Assembly (NCBI GenBank): GCA_964544305.1
Contig: CAZJAZ010000012.1
Location: 1-56,026, forward strand
Direction of reading: 5' to 3'
DNA length: 56,026 nucleotides
Origin: JAFDWI01 sp964544305
Lineage (GTDB): Bacteria > Actinomycetota > Acidimicrobiia > Acidimicrobiales > Iamiaceae
This document shows, in pieces, positions 15,043 to 25,100 of this stretch; position 1 is the first letter of the stretch, and every line of letters begins with the position of its first letter. Under the pieces are notes generated by a model. It did not search any database. It was not told the origin of the DNA and saw nothing but the letters and a program-made list of their open reading frames with translations. A program made the position numbers and the translations under genes.

Positions 15043-15762
15043 ATGGAATCGTTTGAGATCGCTTTGGCAAGACTGCCCACAATCCACAATCTTCCGTCAA
15101 ATTTTATGTTGGACCCGGCGACCTATCAGGCCGGTTCCGAACTGGGATACGCAGGGATCGATTTTTATTTTGCGGGTCGGGGCGGCGTTCTCGGTGATGC
15201 GCCAGGATCGGTCGTTGCTGCCGCATTCATTTTCTTTAACGTTGGATACGTTATTGAGAGCTGGGAACGGTCGGCATCAATTCAACAGCGTGACCAAGCT
15301 GCAAATGCCTTTGCACAGCAAGCACATGGGTGGGCGCGCAAGAATCTGAGCGGTAGCCAGCTTGAGATTATTGCGGAGCTTGCGGGAAAGGTGGTTGCAG
15401 AGGCTGATCCTTCTGCAGCACCGCTCTTTGCTGGATGGCGAGAACTTGAAGTCCCAACCGACGCGCCTGCCGCGGCGTTGCACCACCTCAATGCGTTGCG
15501 CGAATTGCGTGGCGCCTATCACGGGGCTGCCGTCGTTGCGGCGGGCCTCACGGCACGTGAAGCGCAATCACTTGACAACCCCACCATGGCCCCGATCCAT
15601 GGATGGTTTGATGACGTACCGGCCGATGAAACAAAACGCGCCCAATATGAGCGAGCGGGCGAAGCAACCGATCACGCGTTCGCACGATTCTTTACGGTCC
15701 TCAATGATTCCGAGGCGCAAGCCCTGCTTGACGCATGCAACGAAACAACACCCGCGCACTAG
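15043..15762 (+). CDS. SCO6745 family protein
   Basis: 239 residues of mostly alpha-helical character without membrane segments. The overall pattern (MLDPATYQAG..LG, FYFAGRGGVLGD, ALHHLNALRELRGAYHGAAV, a WFDD region followed by a KRAQYERAGEATD helix) resembles the actinobacterial SCO6745/SalK-like family, whose biochemical role is unsettled. It is inserted between ksgA and ispE, which usually adjoin in actinobacteria. Assignment is by pattern recognition only. Confidence 0.65.
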   Translation: MESFEIALARLPTIHNLPSNFMLDPATYQAGSELGYAGIDFYFAGRGGVLGDAPGSVVAAAFIFFNVGYVIESWERSASIQQRDQAANAFAQQAHGWARKNLSGSQLEIIAELAGKVVAEADPSAAPLFAGWRELEVPTDAPAAALHHLNALRELRGAYHGAAVVAAGLTAREAQSLDNPTMAPIHGWFDDVPADETKRAQYERAGEATDHAFARFFTVLNDSEAQALLDACNETTPAH

Positions 15763-15799
15763 TGCGTTCGGTGGCTCTTTCGAATTGTTCTCCTTGCCA

Positions 15800-16579
15800 A
15801 TGATCCCGCACCATCAAACAGACAGCACGACAATAACCCTGTCCGCGCCAGCCAAGCTCACGCGTTCGCTGCGAATCACCGGGATCCGTGATGACGGGAT
15901 GCACCTCATCGACGCAGAAATGGTTTCACTTGACCTCGCGGATCGAATCACCATTGACCCAACCGGCTCAGGTATCGACATTCTTTCGCTTGATCGGGGA
16001 TTGCCAGTCACCACAGGAGATGACAATTCAGTTGCACGAGCGCTCAAAATGGTCGGGCGCACCGCTTTAGTCCGTGTCGAGAAACGCATTCCTGCTGGAG
16101 CAGGGCTCGGTGGAGGGTCTGCCGATGCTGCGGCAATCTTGCGCTGGGCCGATTTTGACGACCCGGTGGGTGCCGCAACGTTAGGCGCCGACGTTGCGTT
16201 TTGTTTGCGGGGCGGTCGGGCACGAGTAACCGGGATCGGCGAAATTCTCGAACCGCTCGAACATCTCGACCTTACTTTTACCCTGTTGACGCCGCCGTTT
16301 GGCTGTTCGACACCATTGGTCTATGCAAAGTGGGACGCGCTCGGAGGCCCGCTCGGTGACAATGCAAATGACCTTGAGGCGGCGGCACTTTCAGTCGAAC
16401 CTCGGCTCGCCCGATATCGAGACCAGCTCGGTGATGCGACAGGCAAAACCCCAACACTTGCGGGAAGCGGAAGCACCTGGTTCGTGGAAGGTGCCTACCC
16501 CGGCGAGGGGCGCGTGGTGACGACGACTGTGGCACAAACAAACGACTCGCGTTTGGGCGCGCTGAATCAAAGCGACTGA
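15800..16579 (+). CDS. ispE: 4-diphosphocytidyl-2-C-methyl-D-erythritol kinase
   Basis: 259 residues from ATG 15800, a little short for the family. GHMP kinase motifs: LSAPAKLTRSL at the N-terminus, the ATP-binding IPAGAGLGGGSADAAA and a C-terminal LAGSGSTWFV. It phosphorylates CDP-ME in the non-mevalonate isoprenoid pathway, feeding among other things the undecaprenyl carrier used by WecA in this window. The usual PAKxNL is PAKLTR here, with the Asn changed to Thr, an unusual substitution. Confidence 0.9.
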   Translation: MIPHHQTDSTTITLSAPAKLTRSLRITGIRDDGMHLIDAEMVSLDLADRITIDPTGSGIDILSLDRGLPVTTGDDNSVARALKMVGRTALVRVEKRIPAGAGLGGGSADAAAILRWADFDDPVGAATLGADVAFCLRGGRARVTGIGEILEPLEHLDLTFTLLTPPFGCSTPLVYAKWDALGGPLGDNANDLEAAALSVEPRLARYRDQLGDATGKTPTLAGSGSTWFVEGAYPGEGRVVTTTVAQTNDSRLGALNQSD

Positions 16580-16627
16580 GCACAACCCGACAATCCCGCA
16601 TCATCGAGTCGAAACCCGACGGATTGG

Positions 16628-16729
16628 TTACTTGCCGGCAGCCCGCCGCTGGAAACGCGTGCGCTTGAGCATCTTCTTGTGCTTTTTCTTCCGCATTCGT
16701 TTGCGGCGCTTTTTAACCAAAGAACCCAT
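16628..16729 (-). CDS. Ribosomal protein bS22 (AURKAIP1/COX24-like, 33 residues)
   Basis: A 33-codon gene from ATG 16729 to TAA 16628-16630 starting MGSLVKKRRKRMRKKKHKK. This matches the actinobacterial bS22 protein (mycobacterial form MGSVIKKRRKRMSKKKHRK), seen in mycobacterial 30S structures. Almost half the residues are Lys or Arg. It is convergent with ispE, and a predicted transcript would start near the tRNA-Gln gene. Confidence 0.9.
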   Translation of the reverse strand: MGSLVKKRRKRMRKKKHKKMLKRTRFQRRAAGK

Positions 16730-16855
16730 GAGGTGCATGAACCTAGTAAAGAGAGGGAGGGTGAAACCAAACCGACCGGGTACGGTGATACGGCGCACGA
16801 CTTTCCGCTCGGGTTCTTTCTGAGCGCGCCGAACCGGTACCGTGTGTGAACCCGA

Positions 16856-16927
16856 TCGGGGGTCGTCCAATCGGCAGGACACCGGACTTTGGATCCGGCA
16901 ATGGAGGTTCGAGCCCTCCCCCCCGAG
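16856..16927 (+). tRNA. tRNA-Gln (UUG)
   Basis: A complete cloverleaf: acceptor TCGGGGG/CCCCCGA, D stem GTCC/GGAC, anticodon stem CCGGA/TCCGG with loop CTTTGGA (anticodon TTG), T arm GGAGG-TTCGAGC-CCTCC and discriminator G at 16927. The 3' CCA is not encoded. It lies upstream of glmU, as in other actinobacteria. Confidence 0.95.
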
Positions 16928-16974
16928 CAACTCGAATGCAACCTGGCGTTCCAGCGCACGTTGCCACCACCTGG

Positions 16975-18495
16975 CTAACCCAGAAGCTGCCACCATCGCA
17001 ATACGATGACGAGCCAGATGAGGTTGAATGCAACGAGTCCGACAAGGAGGCCTTGTTGCACCCGAAGACTGAGCGCGCTGGCGTGTCGCCGCACGCCAAA
17101 GAGTGCGAGCGGCAATAACGGAAGGAAATAGCGACCTTGAATTCCTTTGATGACGGTCGTGCCCGGCAGGTTTGACGTTTGGTAAATGCCAACGACGATG
17201 ATCATCAGCGCACACAATGCAATACCAGCTGCGGTCAAGCCTTCAACGCGGCGACGGTTCGGTGATGCAGCCACAACGTATTCTCGGCCGGGCTTCGGGC
17301 GCAGTCGATTGAACCAACGCGGTGTGGGGTCGATGAACCGAGCAGCGAAGAGAAGGCCGAACCCCACCAACGTCAACACGATCGGCGTCGAGGTGACATC
17401 AAGCCCAATCGAGGTGGTGAGAGAGCCAGCAATGAAACGAGCCGCGGGCGGATACGCGAGTGCGCCAACAAAGGCCCGGGGTGCTGCGAAAGGATGCGAC
17501 TGGAGCCACTGTGCGACGACCGTGCTGTCCACGCCGGGGGCGGTGCGAATATGTACCTGGGTGGCAACCAAGAGGGTGAAGAGACCACCGGTCAAGACTG
17601 TGGCGATAGCGGTCGTTCCGAGCCAAGTAGCACGATGTCTTGAGTTGGTGAAAACTTTTCGAGGAATGAGAACGACGAGTGCGATCAGTGGAATGACCGC
17701 TACCTTCGTGAGCCCAATGGCGACAGCAAGTGCGCTCAATGACAGCAAAGTCTTGAGCGAGACTTGGTATGTGTCATCGCGCTCAGACCGATCAATGATT
17801 GCGAGAATGGCTGCGAAAAACACGATGGCCAAACCGAGGGTGACCGTGTCAACACCGATGCCCGCAGCGTTGCCCAGGCTCGTTGGCAACAACGCGATGG
17901 CTGCGAGGTACGGCTTGCCCCAAGGGATGAGGCGTAACGCAAGCCAGCCCAACGCGAGGTAAGCGGCAAGCTGGGCGAGGCGAGCCCCATAGAGTGCCCC
18001 AAGCGCCCCGCCGAGAGGCCTGCCAATCGAATACCCAATGAGGGCAGGGAGGTACGGAAGCGGGCTATAGACCTCGGTATTTGAAATCGAACCGCCGCCG
18101 ACAAGATGGCGATCTGGCAGGCATGACGGATTCGTTGTGTGTTTCTTCCAACGCCGTGACATTGACAGATCTGACGGCCGCCCGTCGATAAGAGCAATGA
18201 AACGGAGCGTCGATTGTTGGACGAACGATTCGACACAGCCGTCAACGACATAAGCCGATGATTGGCGGTTCAACGGTGGTGCGATGATGGCACCGTGAAG
18301 CATCGCGGACACTCGACGAAAATGTGCGGCTTCGTCTGGTGAATGTGACAGCGGAACGGTAAACACTCCAAGTAGCCCGACAAAGGCACCCACGACAACG
18401 AACCAGAAGGGCCAGTTCAATACCTGCGGGCGCGGCACATGAACGCTGCTTTCGCTTCTCGCGCTTTGGGGAAGATCATGTGGGCATTCGGTCAC
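16975..18495 (-). CDS. DUF2142 family multi-pass membrane protein
   Basis: 506 residues with roughly eleven hydrophobic helices. After the first helix comes LSHSPDEAAHFRRV, the conserved periplasmic acidic-His segment of DUF2142, comparable with the first-loop Asp/Glu motif of GT-C glycosyltransferases. Family members are found in cell-wall and polysaccharide gene sets and are suspected lipid-linked sugar transferases, but this is not established. It is oppositely oriented to glmU and separated from it by 120 bp. Confidence 0.8.
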   Translation of the reverse strand: MTECPHDLPQSARSESSVHVPRPQVLNWPFWFVVVGAFVGLLGVFTVPLSHSPDEAAHFRRVSAMLHGAIIAPPLNRQSSAYVVDGCVESFVQQSTLRFIALIDGRPSDLSMSRRWKKHTTNPSCLPDRHLVGGGSISNTEVYSPLPYLPALIGYSIGRPLGGALGALYGARLAQLAAYLALGWLALRLIPWGKPYLAAIALLPTSLGNAAGIGVDTVTLGLAIVFFAAILAIIDRSERDDTYQVSLKTLLSLSALAVAIGLTKVAVIPLIALVVLIPRKVFTNSRHRATWLGTTAIATVLTGGLFTLLVATQVHIRTAPGVDSTVVAQWLQSHPFAAPRAFVGALAYPPAARFIAGSLTTSIGLDVTSTPIVLTLVGFGLLFAARFIDPTPRWFNRLRPKPGREYVVAASPNRRRVEGLTAAGIALCALMIIVVGIYQTSNLPGTTVIKGIQGRYFLPLLPLALFGVRRHASALSLRVQQGLLVGLVAFNLIWLVIVLRWWQLLG

Positions 18496-18616
18496 CGCAA
18501 ATTGATGCTAATAAGCGGTTGATAATGAGAAATACAAATCGATTGCAGTCAGTGATCGGTGGCGTGAACGAGTGTGGAGGTGCACCAACTCATTGCGGAG
18601 ACGCTAGAACGTTGCG

Positions 18617-19729
18617 ATGACCACCGAATCTGAACTGGTACTGGCGATTGTGCTCGCGGCCGGGCAAGGCACCCGTATGCGCTCGGCGCTTCCCAAGCCG
18701 CTCCATCCGGTTTGTGGCCGTCCGATGGTGAGTCTGGTCATCGACACGATTTCGGTCCTTGACACGTTGCAGGTCTGTGTCGTGGTGGGTCACGGTGGTG
18801 ACGAAGTCGTGAATGTCGTGCGTGCGCTCAATCCGCAGGCTGCCACCCAATTCATTGAACAGCGCGTGCAACGCGGCACCGGAGACGCCGTGCAGATTGC
18901 TATGCAAGCGGTTGCGGCAGATGATCGTGACGGGCTTGTGGTCGTCGTGCCAGGTGACGCGCCGCTCTTACGTGACACAACCTTGCGGGCTCTCGTTGAC
19001 CATCACCGCAAAACCGACGCGGTCGCAACGCTTCTCACCGCGAGCATTGACGATCCGACCGGATATGGACGGGTTTTGCGTGACGACACCGGTCATGTTG
19101 TGGGCATTGTTGAGCAAGCAGATGCAACCCCTGAACAGATTGCCGTCAACGAAGTCAACACGTCTATGTATTGCTTTTCGCGCGCGCACTTACGTGCCGC
19201 ACTCGCACAGATCACCACCGACAACGCACAAGGCGAACTGTATTTGACCGACGTCATTGGCGTTCTCCATGCCGAAGGCCAGGTGGTTGAGGGATATGTC
19301 ATGGACGACGCCCGTGAAGCCCAGGGTGTCAACGACCGCGTGCAACTTGCCCAAGCGGACATGATCTTGCGCGAGCGAATTATTGATGCCCATTTGCGTG
19401 CTGGCGTATCGATGCCTGATCCGAGTTCGGTGACCATTGAGCCAACCGTTGTCATTGAGCCCGATGTGACGTTGCATCCTGGGAGTGTGCTGAAAGGAAC
19501 AACGACCGTTGCGAGCGGCGCGACGATCGGTCCAGACACTGAGTTGTTCGACACTTGTGTTGGCGTCGGGGCCACCGTGTGGCGCAGCGTGGCCACGTCA
19601 AGTGTGATCGGTGGCAGAGCACAACTTGGTCCATTTGTCGTTGTCGAAGCCGGTGGCGTCGTTCAAAACGATGAGGTTGTTCCCGCGTTTACGGTGGTTA
19701 CCGAAAGATCCGAACCCGCGACACGGTAA
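18617..19729 (+). CDS. glmU: UDP-GlcNAc pyrophosphorylase, GlmU-type, lacking the acetyltransferase part
   Basis: 370 residues instead of about 450-490. The N-terminal uridyltransferase domain is complete: LAAGQGTRMRSALPKPLH, QRGTGDAVQ, VPGDAPLL, TGYGRVL, EVNTSMY and ELYLTDVI. The C-terminal left-handed beta-helix begins (VTIEPTVVIEPDVTLHPGSVLKG) but stops after roughly four turns at VVPAFTVVTERSEP. The region that in bifunctional GlmU carries the acetyltransferase His, Tyr, Asn and Lys (around the H-x-x-Y-x-GDA and NYDG segments) is missing. It should therefore make UDP-GlcNAc from GlcNAc-1-P only. The neighbours prs, rplY and pth are the normal ones. Confidence 0.9.
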   Translation: MTTESELVLAIVLAAGQGTRMRSALPKPLHPVCGRPMVSLVIDTISVLDTLQVCVVVGHGGDEVVNVVRALNPQAATQFIEQRVQRGTGDAVQIAMQAVAADDRDGLVVVVPGDAPLLRDTTLRALVDHHRKTDAVATLLTASIDDPTGYGRVLRDDTGHVVGIVEQADATPEQIAVNEVNTSMYCFSRAHLRAALAQITTDNAQGELYLTDVIGVLHAEGQVVEGYVMDDAREAQGVNDRVQLAQADMILRERIIDAHLRAGVSMPDPSSVTIEPTVVIEPDVTLHPGSVLKGTTTVASGATIGPDTELFDTCVGVGATVWRSVATSSVIGGRAQLGPFVVVEAGGVVQNDEVVPAFTVVTERSEPATR

Positions 19730-19760
19730 GGTTGGCGCCCGACCCGACCCGAGGGGATTG

Positions 19761-20735
19761 ATGGAACTCATCACAAAAAAGCGCTTACAGGTCTATGCCG
19801 GTCGGGCCCACCCCGAACTCGCAGCGCACATCGCGCAAGCACTCGGTGTTGAACTTGGACAAACGAACCTGCGGGAGTTCGCCAATGGGGAAATCCATTG
19901 CCGCTTTGGCCAATCGCTACGTGGTGCCGATGTGTTCGTCGTCCAAACTCACGGTGGTGCGGTGAACCACTCGATCATGGAGCAACTCATCATGATCGAC
20001 GCGGCAAAGCGTGCATCAGCAAAACGGATTACCGCTGTGTGCCCGTATTACGGATACTCGCGCCAGGATCGCAAGGCTGAAGGGCGCGAACCGATCACCG
20101 CGAAACTCGTGGCAGACATGTTGCAAGCTGCTGGCGCCGACCGGGTCGTGAGCGTTGATCTCCACACTGGTCAGATCCAAGGGTTCTTTGACATCCCCTT
20201 TGATCATCTCACTGCGATGCCTGTGCTCCTTGATTACATCGAAAAGAATGCGCCCGAATCGCCGGTCGTCGTTTCCCCGGACGCGGGTGGCGTGAAAGCG
20301 GCAAAGCGTTTCAGTGGCCAAATTGGTGCAGACCTCGCATTCGTCAACAAATTTCGGCCCAAAGGCACCGCGAATCAGGTGGTTGCTGCCGACGTGATTG
20401 GCGACGTTTCTGGCCGTCACTGCATTTTGCTTGACGACATGATTGATACTGCGGGCACGATTTGCGCGGCTGCCGACATCCTTGTTGAACATGGGGCGGC
20501 AGACGTGTGGGTGATGGCAACTCACCCCGTGTTGAGCCACCCAGCTACCGAACGACTCGCGGCATCACAGGCAATTTCACGAGTGGTTGTCACCGATACG
20601 TTGCCGCTGACTCAAGACAAGTTCATTGACAAACTTGAAGTGTTGAGTGTGGCGCCACTGATTGCGAGCGCGATTGATGCCGTGTTCGAAGATGCCAGTG
20701 TGTCGGAAATCTTTGGTGGTGAAAATCAGAAGTAG
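19761..20735 (+). CDS. prs: Ribose-phosphate pyrophosphokinase
   Basis: 324 residues from ATG 19761. Signatures: FANGEIHCRF, the flexible loop PYYGYSRQDRKAEGREPI, DLHTGQIQGFF, and the PRPP-binding DDMIDTAGTI. It makes PRPP for purine, pyrimidine, His, Trp and NAD synthesis and for the arabinan donor pathway in some actinobacteria. It follows glmU by 31 bases, as in mycobacteria. Confidence 0.97.
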   Translation: MELITKKRLQVYAGRAHPELAAHIAQALGVELGQTNLREFANGEIHCRFGQSLRGADVFVVQTHGGAVNHSIMEQLIMIDAAKRASAKRITAVCPYYGYSRQDRKAEGREPITAKLVADMLQAAGADRVVSVDLHTGQIQGFFDIPFDHLTAMPVLLDYIEKNAPESPVVVSPDAGGVKAAKRFSGQIGADLAFVNKFRPKGTANQVVAADVIGDVSGRHCILLDDMIDTAGTICAAADILVEHGAADVWVMATHPVLSHPATERLAASQAISRVVVTDTLPLTQDKFIDKLEVLSVAPLIASAIDAVFEDASVSEIFGGENQK

Positions 20736-20870
20736 GAAGTGGCCGCCGAGCCCGTACCAAGCCTCGCATGCATTGTTGGCCGCTTCGTGTCTGACGTGAC
20801 GAAGCCGGTAAGGTTGCGGGCCGTTCAATCCGAAGCGCTCCGGCGCGTTTCTCAGAAGTAGGAGCCTCCG
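20736..20870. promoter_or_regulatory. prs-rplY spacer with hairpin and TAAGGT box
   Basis: This 135-bp spacer contains a 7-bp stem GCTTCGT (20782-20788) / ACGAAGC (20799-20805) and, just after it, TAAGGT at 20809-20814, a plausible -10 box. The hairpin lacks a T run. It may attenuate or terminate prs transcripts while the box starts rplY transcription; no good -35 is visible. A strong ribosome-binding site (TAGGAG) lies before ATG 20871. Confidence 0.3.
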
Positions 20871-21509
20871 ATGGCTGAGATCACTCTTGCAGTTCAAACA
20901 GGTCGTCCGCTTGGTTCACGACCCGCCAATCGTCTTCGTGCCGAAGGCATGATTCCTGGTGTCGTGTATGGGCAGGGTGCCGATCCTGTTCCTGTCGCTG
21001 TCGCGTGGGCCGACCTGCGTGCCGCGTTGACAACCGAAGCTGGCCTCAACGCCCTGCTCGACCTTGAAATGGACGGCGAAACCAAGCTTGGAATCGTGAA
21101 AGAAATCCAACGTCATCCAGTGCGCCACACCGTGCGCCACGTGGATTTCGTGTTGGTTGACCGGAACCAAGAACTCAGCGTTGACGTGCCTGTTGTCGTA
21201 ACCGGCGACGCGGTTGAGGTCACCCGAGAGAACGGCATGATTGACCAAGTGCTGTTCAATCTGACTGTTGCCGCACGTCCAGACCGAATCCCCAATGAAC
21301 TCACGGTTGACGTGTCCGCGTTGACGTTAGGTGAATCAATTCGCGTGGCTGACATTGCATTGCCTGAAGGCGTGTCAACTGACGTTGACCCCGAAGAACC
21401 TGTCGTGGTTACGGCAGCAACTCGTGCCGCGGCTGCAGCGGATGCCGCAGCCGAAGGCGAAGGCGAAGGCGAAAGCACCGGCGAAGCCGAGTCATCTGAC
21501 GAGTCCTGA
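20871..21509 (+). CDS. rplY: 50S ribosomal protein bL25 (CTC/TL5 form)
   Basis: 212 residues, the long form: an N-terminal 5S-rRNA-binding domain (about 1-93; GSRPANRLRAEGMIPGVVYG and EIQRHPVRHTVRHVDF) and the C-terminal TL5 domain (94-185), then an Ala/Glu/Gly-rich acidic tail with EGEGEGESTGEAES. It binds 5S rRNA in the central protuberance. Upstream sequence TAGGAGCCTCCG gives a strong ribosome-binding site. Confidence 0.96.
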   Translation: MAEITLAVQTGRPLGSRPANRLRAEGMIPGVVYGQGADPVPVAVAWADLRAALTTEAGLNALLDLEMDGETKLGIVKEIQRHPVRHTVRHVDFVLVDRNQELSVDVPVVVTGDAVEVTRENGMIDQVLFNLTVAARPDRIPNELTVDVSALTLGESIRVADIALPEGVSTDVDPEEPVVVTAATRAAAAADAAAEGEGEGESTGEAESSDES

Positions 21510-21559
21510 TTTGACGGCTTTTAGAAACGCGTTGAGCAACCGACTCGACCGGTGACAAC

Positions 21560-22165
21560 GTGAGCCCGGTTGCCAAGAGCCATCGGAGTACTCCTGCTGA
21601 TCTCTTGGTGGTGGGACTTGGAAATCCGGGTGACCGGTATACCCATACACGTCATAATGTTGGGGCCGACGTCGTTCAGTTGCTTGCGAGTCGCAGTGGC
21701 ACGTCGCTCAAGTCCTCGAAACGTCAAGCGCAAGAAGCTGAGGTTCGGATAGGGGAGTGTCGGGTCGCGCTGGCATTTCCGCAAACATTCATGAACGAAT
21801 CCGGGCGATCGGTACAGCTCCTCGTCAAACGCTATGGGATTGACGATCTTGCTCAGCTGGTCGTCATCCATGACGAACTCGATCTTGACGTGGGTCGTCT
21901 CAAACTCAAAATGGGCGGCGGACTCGCCGGGCACAACGGACTCAAGTCCATCAAAGCACACCTTGGAACCGCCGACTTCGGCCGCATCCGAATCGGTGTG
22001 GGAAAACCCCCGGGCAGGCAATCGGGTGCAGACTTCGTGTTGCGGCGACCGTCAAAACCTGAGCAAGTTGAATTGGATGTTGTCCTAGGGGATGCCGTCG
22101 AGGCAGTCGAGATGATCCTGTCACACGGTTTCGATGCGGCGATGAATCGGTTCAACACCCGCTGA
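21560..22165 (+). CDS. pth: Peptidyl-tRNA hydrolase
   Basis: 201 residues from GTG 21560. Signatures: VVGLGNPGDRYTHTRHNVGADVV with the catalytic His, FMNESGRSV, VIHDELDLDVGRLKLKMGGGLAGHNGLKSI, and FGRIRIGVGKP. It recycles peptidyl-tRNAs dropped from ribosomes. It ends two bases before the convergent diguanylate cyclase/phosphodiesterase gene stop. Confidence 0.96.
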   Translation: MSPVAKSHRSTPADLLVVGLGNPGDRYTHTRHNVGADVVQLLASRSGTSLKSSKRQAQEAEVRIGECRVALAFPQTFMNESGRSVQLLVKRYGIDDLAQLVVIHDELDLDVGRLKLKMGGGLAGHNGLKSIKAHLGTADFGRIRIGVGKPPGRQSGADFVLRRPSKPEQVELDVVLGDAVEAVEMILSHGFDAAMNRFNTR

Positions 22166-22167
22166 AT

Positions 22168-25100
22168 TCATACATTGTGTGATGCGGCGAATGCACCGAA
22201 CTCGTCGACTGATAGTGGCGGTGCAAAAAAGAAGCCTTGGATGTATGCACAACCCAGGCGGCGGAGGATGGCGAGCTGTGCGTCCGTTTCGACCCCTTCA
22301 GCGGTCGTCGCCAAGTCGAGCGCATGAGCGAGCGAAATGATCGCCTCGACAATCGCTTCATCGCCGTCTTGTTGACCGAGTCCAGATACGAAAGACCGGT
22401 CGATCTTGAGTACGTCAACCGGATATCGCTGGAGATACGCAAGCGACGAATAGCCGGTGCCAAAGTCGTCCACGGCAAGCCCCACCCCGAGTTGTCGAAT
22501 CCCTGCGAGCGTCGCGCGTGACTGTGTCGCGTCTCGCATCAAGGTTCCTTCTGTGATTTCGAGGATGAGTTGTTCAGGACGGATGCCCGATTCTGCGATG
22601 ATTTCGTCAACCCGCGCGACGAGCCCAATGTCGTCAATCTGACGAGCTGACAGGTTGACAGAAACTTTGAAGGAGTTCAGCGTGGATAGCCACGGTCGCA
22701 TTTGTTCGCACGCATGCGCGAGTACCCAATCCCCAATCGGCACGATGAGCCCACTGTCTTCTGCGACCTCAAGAAAATCTGCTGGGGTAAGCATGCCCCG
22801 AACAGGATGTCGCCAACGAAGAAGTGCTTCGGCACCTACGACACGAGACGTAGCAATGTCGACGATTGGCTGATACAGCAATTGAAACTGTTCAAGTTGA
22901 AGCGCCCGACGCAACTCGCTTTCGATTGTCAGCCGGTTCGTGGCGCGGCTGCGGAGGGCAAGATCGAAAACCTCATACCGTGCTCGACCGTTTTGTTTCG
23001 CGACATACATGGCGGCGTCGGCATCACGGATTACCTGATCGGGGTCTTCGTTGGCATCGGTCACACTTGAAATCCCGATGCTCACCGAAACAACAACTTC
23101 CGAGGATCCAATCAGCGCTGGCTCACTGATTGCTGTTGAGATGCGCTGGGCGATATGTTCGGCTTCTGCTTCGTCGATGAGATCTTCACAGATGATGACG
23201 AACTCGTCGCCACCGAACCGAGCGACGGTGTCATCTGGGCGCAGGGTTGCTTCAATTCGATGCGCAACCAGTTGGAGGAGTTCGTCACCGGTTGCGTGGC
23301 CAAGGCCATCGTTCACCACTTTGAATCGGTCGAGATCGACAAACAACACGGTTACAACACCCCCGCGGCGCCCGAGCCGAGCAAGCGAGACACTTAGACG
23401 ATCAACGAGAAGCGCACGATTTGGCAGGCCGGTGAGTGGGTCATGTGTTGCTTGATGTTCAAGGCGAGTTTCCAGTTCGGCTCGCTCGGTCATGTCGCGT
23501 GCCGTAATTGAGATCACTTCGGCCCGGCCAGAAGTATCGCGATGGACGTTTGCCACCGCCGAAACGGGAAGAGTCTTGCCTGTGCGATTGGCAATCTCGA
23601 TCTCGCCCTGCCACACTTTGCCGCTTTCGAGTTCTGGCACGATCGATGTCGTCCAATACTCAAGATTTGCCGTATCAAAAATATCGAACACGGTATTGTT
23701 CCCGATCGGATCGTCAGGTCCAATCAGAAAGAACTGGCGGGCCGCCTCATTCACGTAAACAAGGTCCCCTGCAGGGGTGATAACCAGAACCAAATCTGGA
23801 GTTGATTCCAAGATCAGCGAGAGACGGTTGGCTTCGTGACGTGCGTCAATCGTTGAGGTGATGTCGTCGATTGTGCCAACAGACCCGACGTGCGCGCCTT
23901 GGTCATCGGTGAGAGGCGCAATATGTAACGTGCACCAGCGGGTACTGCCGTCTGGTCGAACGATGGCGATGCCGGGGTCAATGCGGGCGAACGCCGTTCC
24001 GTTGCTCTCGAAGCTGTCGATTTCGGTGCCCTTACGCAGAAACGGCACCCTCCAACCGTCACCCATTGTCTCATCGGCCGAACGTCCTGTGAGTTCGCAC
24101 CACCGGTCGTTTACGTAGGTGCATTTGCTGTCACGATCAAGTTGAAAGATTCCCAACGGCGAGGATTCTGCCAAGGACCGGAAGCGCTCTTCACTTGCCT
24201 GGCGAGAGCGGTCCGCTTCTATGCGTTCGGTGATATCGCGGTACGACGCGACCACGCCTTGAATGCCTGGTTCGTCAACTCGGTTCGTGAGCACGAGGTC
24301 AACCCAACGCCATGTGCCATCGGCGTGTTGGAACGGCGCAATTATCCGGTCAGACGAACCGGGCGTATTAGCGACTGCGAAAAACGTTTCAAGCAAATTC
24401 TCTCGTCCGGAAAAATCATCAATGCCGCCCATTGCTTGTCCAATAACTTCGTCTGGTTCCCAGCCCAGAACACCGTGGACAGCGGGGGATACCCATTGCA
24501 CTGTTGCATCAGTGGTGAGAATCGCCACCACGTCGGTGGAGTTCTGCACCAGCATTCGATATCGCGCTTCGCTATCCGCGAGCGCACGCTCATTCGCTAC
24601 CTGCTCTTCCGCGTCACGAACATTCAGAATGACGCCATTGATATCGGGATCGTCGCGGCGATCGGCGGCCACGACGACGACGTGGCGCCATGCGCCCGAA
24701 CTCGTTCGCACACGCACAGGGATTGACGGCTCTGGTCCATCATCGGTAAGTGCACGCTCAAATCGAATGAGCACCTGCCCAATGTCATCAGGATGTACAA
24801 AATCGATGATCGCATTGCCTGCGACTACGTTGGCATCCCAACCCAATAGGTCAGCTATGGACGGCGACGCCCACAGAATCGTAAACGTTGCATCAGCGAT
24901 CACGGTTACTTCGAAACTGTGGTCGACGATTGCTCGGAACCTTCGTTCGCTGATCTCAAGTTCGTCACGAGCCCGAAACTCGTCGGTACGGTCATCAAGG
25001 TTGACGACAAGCCCGCCTATCTCTGGGTTTGAGCGGTAATCCTGGACCGTCCAATGAATGAAGCGCCATGAACCGTCGGCAACGCGTTGCGAAACGGTCG

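Noticed and set aside
15362..15799. Extended ispE start
   Set aside because: This in-frame stretch is the shadow of the SCO6745-like gene; IspE proteins begin a few residues before the PAK motif, fitting ATG 15800.
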